Notes: generated by a model not told the origin, from the sequence alone. A stretch of DNA of 64,000 bases from an uncultured Sphingomonas sp. (GCF_913777625.1 NZ_CAJYTI010000010.1:301095-365094); one strand, 5' to 3'. Counted from the first letter of the stretch, positions 23,718-33,377 are shown. Program-made: numbers and translations.

Positions 23718-24121
23718 GGCGGGGACTCGCCTCCGACCCGCGCGGCGCCACCGCGATCGAGTTCGCCCTGCTCGCGCCGGTGTTCCTGCTGCTGCTGTTC
23801 GGCATCCTCGAGGTCGGGCGGCTGGTGTGGGTGAAGCAGGTGCTGACCGAGACCGCGTTCAGCGCCGCCCGATGCGGCGCGCTGGGCGCCCCGTGCAAGG
23901 CGGCGAGCGACGTCCAGAGCTTCGCCGCCGCGCGTGCCCTGCGCTGGGGGCTGAAGCTCGACGCTACCCAGATCGGCTACACCGCCAGCACCGCGTGCGA
24001 CGGCAATGCGGGCATGGTGCAGGTGACCCTCAGCTATGCCTTCGCCTCGCCGCTCACCGGCTTCCTGCCGGTGCTGCCGGCGACCGTGCAGGCGCATGGC
24101 TGCTTCCCCAAATTGTCCTGA
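23714..24121 (+). CDS. TadE-like pseudopilin
   Basis: This 135-residue protein starts at ATG 23714, overlapping the preceding stop (ATGA). The N-terminus DPRGATAIEFALLAPVFLLL is the classic TadE motif and transmembrane helix, with VGRLVWVKQVLTETAFSAAR following. TadE-family minor pilins assist Flp/Tad pilus assembly. It ends the operon, and a strong hairpin terminator follows 11 bases later. Confidence 0.87.
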   Translation: MRRGLASDPRGATAIEFALLAPVFLLLLFGILEVGRLVWVKQVLTETAFSAARCGALGAPCKAASDVQSFAAARALRWGLKLDATQIGYTASTACDGNAGMVQVTLSYAFASPLTGFLPVLPATVQAHGCFPKLS

Positions 24122-24132
24122 CCCCATGGCAA

Positions 24133-24158
24133 AAGGGCCGGGATCGCTCCCGGCCCTT
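24133..24158. terminator. Bidirectional terminator between tadE and a TonB receptor
   Basis: A perfect 11-bp stem AAGGGCCGGGA/TCCCGGCCCTT with loop TCGC lies between convergent genes. It is nearly identical to the rplA terminator at 30687-30716. Confidence 0.8.
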
Positions 24159-24187
24159 CCGCGCACCCTCCCGGGGGAGCGTGTGGA

Positions 24188-26833
24188 TCAGAACTCCGCG
24201 CGCACCCCGAACAGGAAGGTGCGGCCGTAATAGTTGATCTCGCCGAAGCGGCTCGATGCGTCGTTATAGGTGTAGAGCTTGGCGCCCGAGAGGTTGATCG
24301 CCTCGACGCTCAGCTGCACGTTCGGCAGCAGCTTGTAGCCGATGCTGCCGTCCAGCGTGCCGAACGGGGCGGTGTAGGTCGGCGCCTGGGTGGTGCTGCC
24401 GGTGCCCGAGAGATACCGATCGCGCCACACATAGGAGAGCCGCGTCGAGATCGGGCCCTTCTCGTAGAAGCCGACCACGTTGAAGCTGTTCTTCGACAGC
24501 CCGATCAGCTGGTCGACGATCGGCCGCGCGCCGGCGGTGTAGTTCGCCTTCACCGAGGTGTGGGTATAGCTGGTCTGCATGCCGAGGCCGTCGAACGGCG
24601 CGGGCAGGAAGCTGAACACCTGGTTGTAGGCGGCCTCGACCCCGTAGACCTTGGCGTTGCCGCCATTGACCTGGGTGGAGAGCAGCACGGTGCCACGGCC
24701 CGGAATGTCGATATTGACGTTCTGCGCGGTGATGTAATTGTCCATCGCCTTGTAGAACACCGCCCCGGTCAGCGCGCCCTTCGGGTTGAAATACCATTCC
24801 AGCGCACCGTCGAACTGGGTGGCGAGGAAGGGCAGGAGCTGCGGATTGCCGCCGCTCGCGGTGGGCGCGTCGGTGGAGACGGTGATGCGGGGGGCGCTGT
24901 CCGTCACGTTCGGGCGCGTCAGCACCCGGCTGGCGGCGAAGCGGGCGATCAGCGTCTTGGTCAGCTCGGCCTTGAGGTTGAAGCTCGGCAGCCAGTCGTT
25001 GAACGTCTTGGGGAAGGCGACGGGGCTGACATTGTTGCCCGTGCGCAGATAGCCCGTCGCGTTCTGATCGGTGTGGACATAGCGGATGCCGACATTGCCG
25101 ATCAGTTCGACGCCGCCGAGCATCGTGCCATAGTCGAGCCGGGCATAGGCCGAGGCGGTCTTCTCGGTGGTCTTGAACGAGGCGGCCAAGTCGCCGGCGG
25201 TGAGCGGCGCGTTGGCGATCGTGTTGTTGAACAGCGCGTTGTAATAGGTGGCGGTCACCGGGACCAGCCAGGTGCGCGGGCTGTTGCCGCCGACGCCCGA
25301 GAGGAAATCGTCATAGGGGATCTGCTGGTACGCGCCGGCGCCCAGCGAGGTGAGCGGCTGGCCGTTGGACGAGGTCACCAGATAGTCACGGCGCCAGTAA
25401 TCGCGCTTGCGCCAGTGATATTCGGCACCCACCGCGATCTTGCGGAGGAAGCCGCCCACGTCATAGGCGCCGTCGAGCCGTGCGAACTTGTCCCAGTCCT
25501 TGCTGTTCTTCGGCGCGATGTTGAAGGTGAACAGCTGGTAGTTGGCCGGGTTGGTGACGTCGACCGGGGTGGTGAGCGTCGGGGTGATCTTGTAGCCGGC
25601 CGAGCCGTCATAGGTGAGCGGCGCGAAGAACACCGCGCGGCTGCGCACCGTGCCCTCGGCGTTGCTCGGGTGGAAGCTGTGCGCCGACGACCAGTTGAGG
25701 TTGGCGGTGACGTGGAAGCGATCGTGGTTCCAGGTCTGCTTGAGGCCGATGGTCAGCAGGTCGTGCCGGTTGAGGCTGTATTCGCGGCTGGCCATGAAGC
25801 GCACGTCGTTGATCGTCGCGCCGACGATCGTGTTGCCCTGCAGCTTGATCGAGCTGGGATCGATCTTGGGGGTGTGGCCGGCGACGCTGGTGTCGTCCGG
25901 ATAGATGTCGAGGCCGAACTCGTCATAGGCGACGTCGAGGCGCGTCGCGAGCACGTCGAGCGTGGTCTCGAGCTCGGGCGTCGGGCGCCACTGGGCGGAG
26001 ACCAGGCCGGAGATGCGCTTGCGATCCTCGGTCTCGATCGTCGGGCGGGTGCGGGTGGGGGTGTAGAAACCGGGGGCGAGGCCGCCCTGGGCGGGCTTGG
26101 TGAACTTGTCGAGGTTCCAGCCGAAGTTCATGAAGCGGTCGTTGCGGACCGACTTGCCCCAGTACTGCGCGCCGACGAGGATGCCGAAGGTGTCGCCGAA
26201 GGTGTGGCTGCCGATCAGCGTGGCGTTGGGCTTCACCTTCTTGGTCTGGGTCGTGTAGGTGCCGCGCAGGTTGGCGGTGATCTTGTTGCCGACGTCGAAC
26301 GGGCGGAAGGTGCGCACGTCGATGTTGCCGCCCAGCGCGCCCTCGGTCATGTCCGAGGTCGGGGTCTTCACCACGTCGATGTTCGAGACGAACTCGGCGG
26401 GCAGCATCTCGAAGCGGAACTGGCGGCCGTTCGCGCCGCCATTCTCGACCAGGTCGTTGAGCGCGACCGGGCGGCCGTTGAGCAGCGTGCTCTGGAACTG
26501 CGGGCCCAGGCCGCGGACCGAGACGTACAGGCCCTCGCCGCGCGGCCGGGTGATCGCGACGCCGGTGACGAGCTGGAGGGCTTCGGCGACGTTCTGGGTG
26601 GGGAACTTGCCGATGTCGGTCGAGCTGATCGAATCCAGGCCATAGTCCGCGCGGCGCTTGGCTTCGGTCGCGGCGGCGAGGCTGCGGGCATAGCTGCCGT
26701 TGACGACGATCTCCTCGCCTGCGGGCTGCGCATCCTGCGGCGAGGCGCTGGTCTGGGCATAGGCAGGGGCAAGCGTCGCCAGCGAAAGGGCGAGCGCCGA
26801 CGTGGCGCGAAGCAGCGCGGAGTGCGGTTGCAT
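24188..26833 (-). CDS. TonB-dependent receptor (Xanthomonas/Caulobacter type)
   Basis: This 881-residue outer-membrane transporter starts at ATG 26831-26833 with GGGAG about nine bases upstream. A signal peptide ends near APAYAQ. The plug begins GEEIVVNGSYARSLAAATEA, then IGKFPTQNVAEALQLVTGVA and VSVRGLGPQFQSTLLNGRPV, the pattern I associate with the TIGR01782 group. The barrel ends with GRTFLFGVRAEF. Members of this group often import carbohydrates or related nutrients in sphingomonads and xanthomonads, but the ligand here is unknown. It is divergent from another TonB receptor across 313 bases that contain an inverted repeat. Confidence 0.93.
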   Translation of the reverse strand: MQPHSALLRATSALALSLATLAPAYAQTSASPQDAQPAGEEIVVNGSYARSLAAATEAKRRADYGLDSISSTDIGKFPTQNVAEALQLVTGVAITRPRGEGLYVSVRGLGPQFQSTLLNGRPVALNDLVENGGANGRQFRFEMLPAEFVSNIDVVKTPTSDMTEGALGGNIDVRTFRPFDVGNKITANLRGTYTTQTKKVKPNATLIGSHTFGDTFGILVGAQYWGKSVRNDRFMNFGWNLDKFTKPAQGGLAPGFYTPTRTRPTIETEDRKRISGLVSAQWRPTPELETTLDVLATRLDVAYDEFGLDIYPDDTSVAGHTPKIDPSSIKLQGNTIVGATINDVRFMASREYSLNRHDLLTIGLKQTWNHDRFHVTANLNWSSAHSFHPSNAEGTVRSRAVFFAPLTYDGSAGYKITPTLTTPVDVTNPANYQLFTFNIAPKNSKDWDKFARLDGAYDVGGFLRKIAVGAEYHWRKRDYWRRDYLVTSSNGQPLTSLGAGAYQQIPYDDFLSGVGGNSPRTWLVPVTATYYNALFNNTIANAPLTAGDLAASFKTTEKTASAYARLDYGTMLGGVELIGNVGIRYVHTDQNATGYLRTGNNVSPVAFPKTFNDWLPSFNLKAELTKTLIARFAASRVLTRPNVTDSAPRITVSTDAPTASGGNPQLLPFLATQFDGALEWYFNPKGALTGAVFYKAMDNYITAQNVNIDIPGRGTVLLSTQVNGGNAKVYGVEAAYNQVFSFLPAPFDGLGMQTSYTHTSVKANYTAGARPIVDQLIGLSKNSFNVVGFYEKGPISTRLSYVWRDRYLSGTGSTTQAPTYTAPFGTLDGSIGYKLLPNVQLSVEAINLSGAKLYTYNDASSRFGEINYYGRTFLFGVRAEF

Positions 26834-27146
26834 GATTGGATTCTCCCTGGACCCTTATTGGTCTTGCCCGCGCCTGTAGGCGCCGACTGCAACACTTCGG
26901 CTTCGAAACCTTTTCAGAACGATGAATCCCGCGGCAACCAATGTTGCCAAACGATTACGATGTGCGAATTTGGGAAACATGCGGCTGGCGCAGGCGGCGC
27001 GCATGGCCGCGCCGCGTGCAGGACACACTATTTCCAGAATGATGGCAATATGCGGAATAATCACTTGCCATTGCCACCCGTTGAGTCACTTTTGTTACAA
27101 AATGCTGCGGGGGGATGTCTCGATCGGCCTCAACAGGGGACGATGG
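26834..27146. promoter_or_regulatory. Divergent promoter region between two TonB receptors
   Basis: This 313-base intergenic region must drive both receptors. At 26933-26948 it contains GGCAACCAATGTTGCC, a perfect 6-bp inverted repeat with a 4-base spacer and a plausible regulator site. No gene is supported in it. The long plus-strand frame begins within it, but its credible start is 27147. Confidence 0.45.
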
Positions 27147-29981
27147 ATGATCGAGAAGAAGCGACGGGTATATTGCAGCGCTGCCGTGGCCGCGCTGGCG
27201 CTGGGGACCATCACGACGCCGGCCTGGGCGCAGGACAGCGGCCAGCCGGGCACCGGCCCGGCCGAGGATATCGTCGTGACCGGATCGCGCATCCGGCGCA
27301 GCCCGCTCGATCAGGACAAGCCGGTCGTCACCGTCGGGCAGGAGGAGATCGCCCGCACCGGCCTCACCGCCATCGCCGATGTGCTCCAGCGGCTGCCGAG
27401 CGCGGCGGGCGGGCTCAACACCAAGGTCAACAATGCCGGCAATATCGGCGGGCCGCCGGACGGCACCGGGGTCAGCTCGGGCTCGGCGGAGATCGACCTG
27501 CGCTATCTCGCCGCCAAGCGCACGCTGGTGCTGGTCGACGGGCTGCGCTTCGTCAACGGATCGGCGGCGGGCGGCATTCCGGCCTCGGTCGACCTCAACT
27601 CGCTGCCGATCAACCTGATCGAGCGGGTGGAGGTGCTGCAATCGGGCGCCTCGCCGCTCTATGGCTCGGACGCGGTCGCCGGCGTGATCAACATCATCAC
27701 CAAGCAGGCGCAGCAGGGCCTGCGCGCCTCCGCCCAGTACGGCAGCTATCGCCAGGGCGACGGCACCACCCAGCAATATGAGGCGAGCTACGGCATCCAG
27801 TCGCCGTCGACCGGCACCTCACTGGTGGTCGGCGCCAGCTATGTGAAGCAGGGCGAGGTGTTCACGCGCGATCGCTCGATCTCGCAATTCCCCAATCCCG
27901 GCCAGACCAGCTGCACCGATCCGGTGGGCGGCTGCAGCGGCGCGACGCCGAACGGCCGCTTCGCCGTGCTCGGCCAGAATCTCACGCTCAAGGCGCCGGT
28001 TGCCGGGCGGCCGAGCTACCCGTCGGACTTCAAGACCTTCACCAGCGCCGACCGGTTCAACTTCGCGCCGCTCAACTATCTGCTCACCCCTTCGGAGCGC
28101 TATGGCGGCTTCCTCAACTTCAAGCAGGCGCTGACCGACAATGTGAACATGCGGGTGAAGCTGGTGTACAACCACCGCTATTCGCGCACTCAGGCGGCCT
28201 TCCTCCCGCTGTTCGTCGGCCCCGATGCCGGCAACGGCAATCTGCTCGACACGATCGCGATCGACGCGACCAACCCGTACAACCCGTTCGGGCAGACGCT
28301 GTCGCAGGCGAACGGCAATTTCTCGTTCATCGCGCGGCGCATGGTCGAGGCCGGGCAGCGGGTGTTCACCCAGAATGTCGACACCATGTCGGCGACGCTG
28401 ACCCTGGACGGCTCGTTCAACCTCGCGGGCCGCAAATGGTATTGGGACGTCAACGGCGTGTACGGCGTCAACGACGCGCACCAGCTGTTCACCGGCAACA
28501 TCAACGCCGCCAGGCTCGCCAAGGCGCTGGGCCCGGTTTCCGCCTGCACCGGCGACTGCGTGCCGTTCAACATCTTCGGCGGGCTGGGTTCGATCACGCC
28601 CGCGATGCTGCGCTATGTCGCGTTCGACGAGCATGACCGCAGCTCGCAGCGGCTGTGGGACACCACCGCCAACCTGTCCGGCTCGCTGTTCGATCTGCCG
28701 GCGGGGCCGGTGGGCGTGGCGATCGGCTATGAGCATCGCGACCAGTTCGCCAGCTATGATCCCGATGCGGTGATCGTCGCCGGGCTGGGCGCCGACGTGC
28801 CGACCAGCCCGTCGCGCGGCGGCTTCAACGTCGACGAGGTCTATGGCGAGCTGCGCGTGCCGCTGCTCACCAACACGCCCTTCTTCCAGAAGCTGGAGCT
28901 GGACGGGGCGGTGCGCCACTCCAACTATTCCACCTTCGGCAGCAATACCACCTTCACCGCCTCCGGCCTGTGGAAGCCGGTGGCCGACCTGCTGCTGCGC
29001 GGCGGCTATGCCGAGAGCCTGCGCGCGCCGAGCATCGGCGAGCTCTATGCCGGCCTGTCGCGCACCGATGCGACGATCAACGATCCCTGCACCAGCGCGG
29101 CGGGCGGTTTCTTCCAGACCAACGCGACCGTGCGCGCCAACTGCATCGCGAGCGGCGTGCCGGCGAACGGCAGCTATGCGGAGCCGACCGGCGGCCAGCT
29201 CGGCATCTTCTCGCAGGGCAATACCGCACTGAAGCCCGAAACGGCGAAGACCTGGACCGCGGGCGGCGTCTACAGCCCGAACTGGGCCAAGGGCTTCGCC
29301 AGCGCGCTCAGCCTGGAGGTGAACTATTACAACATCCAGCTGAACAACGCGATCGACTCGGTGCCGGCGACGCTGACGCTGCGGCGCTGCGCGTTCAATG
29401 CCGATCCGATCAGCTGCGCGGCGATCAAGCGCAATGCGAGCGGCACGATCGCCGGGATCAGCGGGCGGCTGCTCAACCTCAACGCGATCAAGACCGACGG
29501 GCTCGACGGGACGCTGACCTTCCGCACCCACAAGATCGGCCAGGGCACGGTGGGGCTGAACGCGAGCGCCGCCTATCTGCTCCGCTACGACGTGCTGCCG
29601 CCCGCCGATCTGGGCGCCCCGGCGCTGCGCTTCGCGGGCACCGAGCGCGGCAGCCCGGACCAGGCCTATCCGCGCTTCAAGGGCAATGCGACGCTCGACT
29701 GGTCGACGCCCGGCTACGGCATCTCGTTCACCGCCCGCTACATCAGCGGCGTGAACGAGCGCGACGGCGTGCACCGGATGGGCGCGGTGGTGTATGGCGA
29801 CTTCCAGGCCTATTTCTCGCCGGCCTTCCTGCAGAACCGCACCCGGCTGACGATCGGCGTGAACAACCTGTTCGATCGTTCGCCGCCGGCCTGCTTCACC
29901 TGCGACAGCGCGAACTTCGATCCGACGACCTACGATCTGCCGGGCCAGTTCGGCTATCTGCGGCTGTCGTTCGGCTTCTGA
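27147..29981 (+). CDS. TonB-dependent receptor
   Basis: This 944-residue outer-membrane transporter starts at ATG 27147 (MIEKKRRVYCSAAVAALALG) after an AGGGGA box; the longer frame is discarded because this start gives a clean signal peptide ending near PAWAQ. The plug has DIVVTGSRIRRSPLDQDKPV, ADVLQRLPSAAGGL, AKRTLVLVDGLRFV and VEVLQSGASPLYGSDAVAGV. The barrel contains the typical YAESLRAPSIGELY stretch and ends in LRLSFGF. It is divergent from the other receptor and not clearly paralogous to it, so they probably take different substrates. Confidence 0.92.
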   Translation: MIEKKRRVYCSAAVAALALGTITTPAWAQDSGQPGTGPAEDIVVTGSRIRRSPLDQDKPVVTVGQEEIARTGLTAIADVLQRLPSAAGGLNTKVNNAGNIGGPPDGTGVSSGSAEIDLRYLAAKRTLVLVDGLRFVNGSAAGGIPASVDLNSLPINLIERVEVLQSGASPLYGSDAVAGVINIITKQAQQGLRASAQYGSYRQGDGTTQQYEASYGIQSPSTGTSLVVGASYVKQGEVFTRDRSISQFPNPGQTSCTDPVGGCSGATPNGRFAVLGQNLTLKAPVAGRPSYPSDFKTFTSADRFNFAPLNYLLTPSERYGGFLNFKQALTDNVNMRVKLVYNHRYSRTQAAFLPLFVGPDAGNGNLLDTIAIDATNPYNPFGQTLSQANGNFSFIARRMVEAGQRVFTQNVDTMSATLTLDGSFNLAGRKWYWDVNGVYGVNDAHQLFTGNINAARLAKALGPVSACTGDCVPFNIFGGLGSITPAMLRYVAFDEHDRSSQRLWDTTANLSGSLFDLPAGPVGVAIGYEHRDQFASYDPDAVIVAGLGADVPTSPSRGGFNVDEVYGELRVPLLTNTPFFQKLELDGAVRHSNYSTFGSNTTFTASGLWKPVADLLLRGGYAESLRAPSIGELYAGLSRTDATINDPCTSAAGGFFQTNATVRANCIASGVPANGSYAEPTGGQLGIFSQGNTALKPETAKTWTAGGVYSPNWAKGFASALSLEVNYYNIQLNNAIDSVPATLTLRRCAFNADPISCAAIKRNASGTIAGISGRLLNLNAIKTDGLDGTLTFRTHKIGQGTVGLNASAAYLLRYDVLPPADLGAPALRFAGTERGSPDQAYPRFKGNATLDWSTPGYGISFTARYISGVNERDGVHRMGAVVYGDFQAYFSPAFLQNRTRLTIGVNNLFDRSPPACFTCDSANFDPTTYDLPGQFGYLRLSFGF

Positions 29982-29990
29982 GGACGGGGA

Positions 29991-30014
29991 GGGGCCGGGC
30001 ACCTACCCGGCCCC
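29991..30014 (+). terminator. GC hairpin after TonB receptor
   Basis: A 9-bp stem GGGGCCGGG/CCCGGCCCC with a six-base loop lies 10 bases after the receptor stop, between convergent genes. It has no T-run. Confidence 0.45.
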
Positions 30015-30065
30015 GATCTGGCCGCCGCCCCGCCGGCCGGCGAGGCGTCGCAGCCCTGTGAGTGT

Positions 30066-30551
30066 TTAGAATCCTAAGGTGAGTCCGGCGGCTAAATACT
30101 TCTCGCCTGCATTCGCCTTCAGTTTCAGTTTCGGACCGATCGGCATCGATACCGTGCCATAAGGCCGTACTTCGTCGCTCAAGCGCGCACCGACGCCCAG
30201 CGCGAAGCCAGTCGGCGTATGGAACATGCCCTCCAGGCGGCCATAGGCCTTGACCTCGGTCGCGTCGCAATTTTTGCGATCCGCGTACTGGCCGTTGCGA
30301 TGATTACGACAACGCGTGCTGCCGCCATTATCGTCCAGATAATAGGGCCAGCTATCCCCTTGGTACAGGAATGCGCCAGCTGCACCGCGTAGGCTGAGCG
30401 GACCGAAATGAACTCCGTATCCGACACCAACTTCACCGCCCCACTGATCCTCAGAACGTGCACCGTTCGCTTCCAGACCAATCTGTGCCGACGCTGGCAA
30501 AGCAAATAGGGTCGCCGCAGCTAGTGCTGCGCCGAGCATCCAGTTCTTCAT
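30066..30551 (-). CDS. Small secreted, probably outer-membrane beta-barrel protein
   Basis: This 161-residue protein starts at ATG 30549-30551 (MKNWMLGAALAAATLFALPA) with an AGGGGG box upstream. The signal peptide ends near PASAQ. The mature part alternates hydrophobic and polar residues (GGEVGVGYGVHFGPLSLRGA, VKAYGRLEGMF, GFALGVGARL) and ends LAAGLTLGF with a C-terminal phenylalanine, as in small outer-membrane barrels. Two cysteines sit in the RCRNHRNGQYADRKNCDAT segment. The family is not recognised. It stands alone between convergent gene ends. Confidence 0.65.
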   Translation of the reverse strand: MKNWMLGAALAAATLFALPASAQIGLEANGARSEDQWGGEVGVGYGVHFGPLSLRGAAGAFLYQGDSWPYYLDDNGGSTRCRNHRNGQYADRKNCDATEVKAYGRLEGMFHTPTGFALGVGARLSDEVRPYGTVSMPIGPKLKLKANAGEKYLAAGLTLGF

Positions 30552-30686
30552 GTAATCCCCCTGTTGGACCCGGCGATCTGATCGCCGGGGGGCGAGCGTT
30601 AAGCAGAATCTATTCGGAACTGCAATCAGTCGCTGCGTAGATGGGAGGCATTCCAGAAGGATTGGGCATGTGCGCTTCGCAAGCAA

Positions 30687-30716
30687 AAAGGGCCGGGGAT
30701 CGCTCCCCGGCCCTTT
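30687..30716 (-). terminator. Terminator of rplK-rplA
   Basis: A perfect 13-bp stem AAAGGGCCGGGGA/TCCCCGGCCCTTT with loop TCGC is followed on the minus strand by TTTTTG. It lies just past the rplA stop. Confidence 0.85.
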
Positions 30717-30739
30717 CGCTTTTTCGGTTCCCGAAGGAC

Positions 30740-31432
30740 TTAGACCGCGGCGACTTCCGCCGTGTCCACCTTCACGCCCGGGCCCATCGACGAGGAGAGC
30801 GCGACCTTCTTCAGGTACTTGCCCTTGGCGCCGGCCGGCTTGGCCTTGACCACCGCGTCGACCAGCGCGTCGAAGTTGCGGCGCAGGTCCTCGTTCGAGA
30901 AGCTCACCTTGCCGATGCCCGAGTGGATGATGCCGGCCTTTTCGACGCGGTATTCCACCTGACCGCCCTTGGCGGCCTTCACGGCCTCGGCGACGTTCAT
31001 GGTCACGGTGCCGAGCTTCGGGTTCGGCATCAGGCCCTTCGGACCCAGCACCTTACCGAGACGGCCGACCAGGCCCATCATGTCCGGGGTCGCGATGCAG
31101 CGATCGAAATCGATCGTGCCGCCCTGGATGGCTTCCATCAGGTCTTCCGCGCCGACGACGTCGGCACCGGCGGCCTTGGCTTCCTCGGCCTTGGCGCCGC
31201 GGGCGAACACGCCGACGCGAACGTCCTTGCCGGTGCCGGCCGGCAGCGTCACGACGCCGCGGACCATCTGGTCGGCGTGGCGCGGATCGACGCCGAGGTT
31301 CAGCGCGACTTCGATCGACTCGTCGAACTTGGCGGTCGCATACTGCTTCACCAGCGCGATTGCTTCATCGACGCCGTGCAGCTTCACGGGGTCAACGGTC
31401 CAGGTCTTCTGCTTCTTGGTCAGCTTGGCCAT
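30740..31432 (-). CDS. rplA: 50S ribosomal protein L1
   Basis: This protein of the large-subunit L1 stalk also represses its own operon by binding mRNA in many bacteria. It has 230 residues from ATG 31430-31432, starting four bases after the rplK stop. Conserved stretches include [40 protein letters not shown] and [11 protein letters not shown]. It is followed by a strong terminator, so rplJ is not co-transcribed with it. Confidence 0.98.
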   Translation of the reverse strand: MAKLTKKQKTWTVDPVKLHGVDEAIALVKQYATAKFDESIEVALNLGVDPRHADQMVRGVVTLPAGTGKDVRVGVFARGAKAEEAKAAGADVVGAEDLMEAIQGGTIDFDRCIATPDMMGLVGRLGKVLGPKGLMPNPKLGTVTMNVAEAVKAAKGGQVEYRVEKAGIIHSGIGKVSFSNEDLRRNFDALVDAVVKAKPAGAKGKYLKKVALSSSMGPGVKVDTAEVAAV

Positions 31433-31436
31433 GGGA

Positions 31437-31868
31437 TCAGCCCTCCACCACTTCGAGGCCCATCGCGCGGGCCGAACCTTCGATGATCTTCGTCGCGGCG
31501 TCGATGTCGTTCGCGTTCAGGTCCTTCATCTTGACCTGGGCGATTTCCGACAGCTGCGAACGCTTGATCTTGCCTGCCACGACCTTGCCCGGCTCCTTCG
31601 AACCCGACTTCAGGTTGACGGCCTTCTTCAGCAGATAGGTCGCCGGCGGCGTCTTGGTCTCGAACGAGAAGGAACGATCCGCATAGACGGTGATGACGGT
31701 GGGAAGGGGCGTGCCCTTCTCGACGTCACCGGTCGCGGCGTTGAACGCCTTGCAGAATTCCATGATGTTCACGCCGCGCTGACCCAGGGCAGGGCCGATC
31801 GGCGGCGAGGGGTTTGCGGCGCCGGCAGCCACCTGCAGCTTGATATAGCCGGTAATCTTCTTAGCCAT
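31437..31868 (-). CDS. rplK: 50S ribosomal protein L11
   Basis: This protein forms the GTPase-associated centre with 23S rRNA. It has 143 residues from ATG 31866-31868 ([20 protein letters not shown]), preceded by GAGAG; five upstream residues in the frame are excluded. The proline-rich N-terminus ([20 protein letters not shown]) and the C-terminal RNA-binding domain are intact. It precedes rplA by four bases. Its usual upstream partner nusG is 3.7 kb away, with an AI-2E transporter, two small genes and a PadR pair between. Confidence 0.98.
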   Translation of the reverse strand: MAKKITGYIKLQVAAGAANPSPPIGPALGQRGVNIMEFCKAFNAATGDVEKGTPLPTVITVYADRSFSFETKTPPATYLLKKAVNLKSGSKEPGKVVAGKIKRSQLSEIAQVKMKDLNANDIDAATKIIEGSARAMGLEVVEG

Positions 31869-31992
31869 GTCACTCTCTTTCAAGTCGAGCGGTACAAGCG
31901 ACGACCAGAGGCCGCCTCCCGCATGGTTCCACCACGAATGCGTTGGAAGCCGGCGCCCTTAGCCGAAAGCGGGGCGGGGGGCAAGGGGCTCC

Positions 31993-32129
31993 AAGATCCT
32001 CCCCGGCACGGGGAGGGGGGCCATGCGCAGCATGGTGGAGGGGGATCGCAGCGAGCGAATCCGGTGTGGAGGCCCCCCTCCACCACCGCCTGCGGCGGCG
32101 GTCCCCCTCCCCGTGCCGGGGAGGATCTT
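31993..32129. repeat. Long GC-rich palindromic repeat upstream of rplK
   Basis: The outer arms (31993-32019 and 32103-32129) are a perfect 27-bp inverted repeat built around CCTCCCCGGCACGGGGAGG. Nested inside is a second inverted repeat GGTGGAGGGG/CCCCTCCACC and a GCGGCGG-type hairpin. Such multi-hairpin units are common interspersed repeats in sphingomonads, as I recall. It begins 124 bases upstream of the rplK start and ends 4 bases before the AI-2E gene. Confidence 0.8.
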
Positions 32130-32133
32130 TACG

Positions 32134-33207
32134 TCACGGCGCCGTATGCCCGGCCTCGGCGCCGCCGATATCGCCTTCGGCCACCCATTCCCGCCACAGC
32201 AGTACCAGCGCGGCCATCACCGCCGGCCCCACGAACAGCCCGAGCAGGCCGATCGTCTCCACCCCGCCCAGGATGCCGATCAGCACCCAGACGAAGGGGA
32301 GGCGGGTGGTGCCGCCGATCAGGCTGGGGCGCAGGAAATGGTCGATCACGAAGTTGAGCGCATAGCCGATCGCGCCGACGATGATCGCCGCCATCACCGC
32401 GCCCTTGGCGAGCAGCAGCAGAAGCGCCAGCACCAGCACCACCGCCAGCCCGAACGGGATGATCGAGGCGAAGCCCGAGAACAGCCCGAGCAGGATCGGG
32501 TGCGGCACGCCGCCGACCACGAACAGGATCGACATCAGGATGCCCTGGGCGAGCCCGAGCAGCACCATGCCGTCCACCGCGCCGCGCACCGCGGCGAAGA
32601 TCTGGCGGCCGAGCCGGTCGCCCGCATCGCCGAACGCGCGGGTGGCGCCGCGTTCGAGCTGGCGGACGATCGCGTCGCGGTCGCGCAGCAGGAAGAAGAG
32701 GACGACCAGCGTGAAGGCGAACACCACCACCCGGCGCACCAGCGTGTGGGTGAGCGCCCCCGAATGGCTGCGCCACAGGCTGTAGTCGAGCTTGCCGAAC
32801 TCGGCGGCGGCGGCCTCGGGCGTGGCGAGGTGGAGCGTCCACCAGGCGCGGACCTCGCTCGATCCCCAGGGCAGGCGGGTGACCCAGTCGGGCACCGGCA
32901 CGCCGTGGGCGCGGGCATCGGCGATCCAGCCGGCGACCGCCTGCGCCTCGACCACCGCCTGGCTGATCGCGATCGACAGCGGGATCAGCACGACCAGCAG
33001 CACGCCGAGGGTGAGCAGCGCGGCGACCAAGGTCGGGCGGGGGAAGCGCGCGTGCAGGCGGCTGCGCAGCGGCTCCACGCCGATCGCGAGGACGCCCGCC
33101 CAGAGGATCGCCGGCACGAAGGCCATGCCGATCCACAGGGCGGCGGCGGCGATGAGCCCGGCGAGCACGACGCGCGCACGGGTCTGGGCTTTGGTCGTCT
33201 GTTGCAT
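32134..33207 (-). CDS. AI-2E family transporter (PF01594 type)
   Basis: This polytopic membrane protein has 357 residues from ATG 33205-33207 (MQQTTKAQTRARVVLAGLIA) with AGGGGA upstream; the longer frame adds an unlikely Pro-rich start. It has six to eight membrane segments and the family's central soluble stretch. Typical C-terminal motifs are GGVPHPILLGLFSGFASIIPFG and IGGTTRLPFVWVLIGILGG (about residues 265-330). Family members include the AI-2 exporter TqsA and Na+/H+ antiporter-like proteins, so the substrate cannot be stated. It sits between rplK and nusG on the same strand as the ribosomal genes. Confidence 0.88.
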   Translation of the reverse strand: MQQTTKAQTRARVVLAGLIAAAALWIGMAFVPAILWAGVLAIGVEPLRSRLHARFPRPTLVAALLTLGVLLVVLIPLSIAISQAVVEAQAVAGWIADARAHGVPVPDWVTRLPWGSSEVRAWWTLHLATPEAAAAEFGKLDYSLWRSHSGALTHTLVRRVVVFAFTLVVLFFLLRDRDAIVRQLERGATRAFGDAGDRLGRQIFAAVRGAVDGMVLLGLAQGILMSILFVVGGVPHPILLGLFSGFASIIPFGLAVVLVLALLLLLAKGAVMAAIIVGAIGYALNFVIDHFLRPSLIGGTTRLPFVWVLIGILGGVETIGLLGLFVGPAVMAALVLLWREWVAEGDIGGAEAGHTAP

Positions 33208-33377
33208 GCGGTTCCCCTGTTTGGCGGCGACAGTGGCGACGGCCGCGCCCGCTGGCAAGCCGGGTGCGGTGCACGCGCCCGATGAACTAAATAAGCCCTT
33301 AGATCGTTTAGGAAATTCCAGCGGCGCCAGGAGGATGGGCGTGGCTCGGGAAAGACCAACCAACGAGAGGAATGGGC

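Noticed and set aside
24560..27781. 1073-residue plus-strand frame opposite the TonB receptor
   Set aside because: Low-complexity antisense shadow; it also runs into the start of the real plus-strand receptor in another frame.
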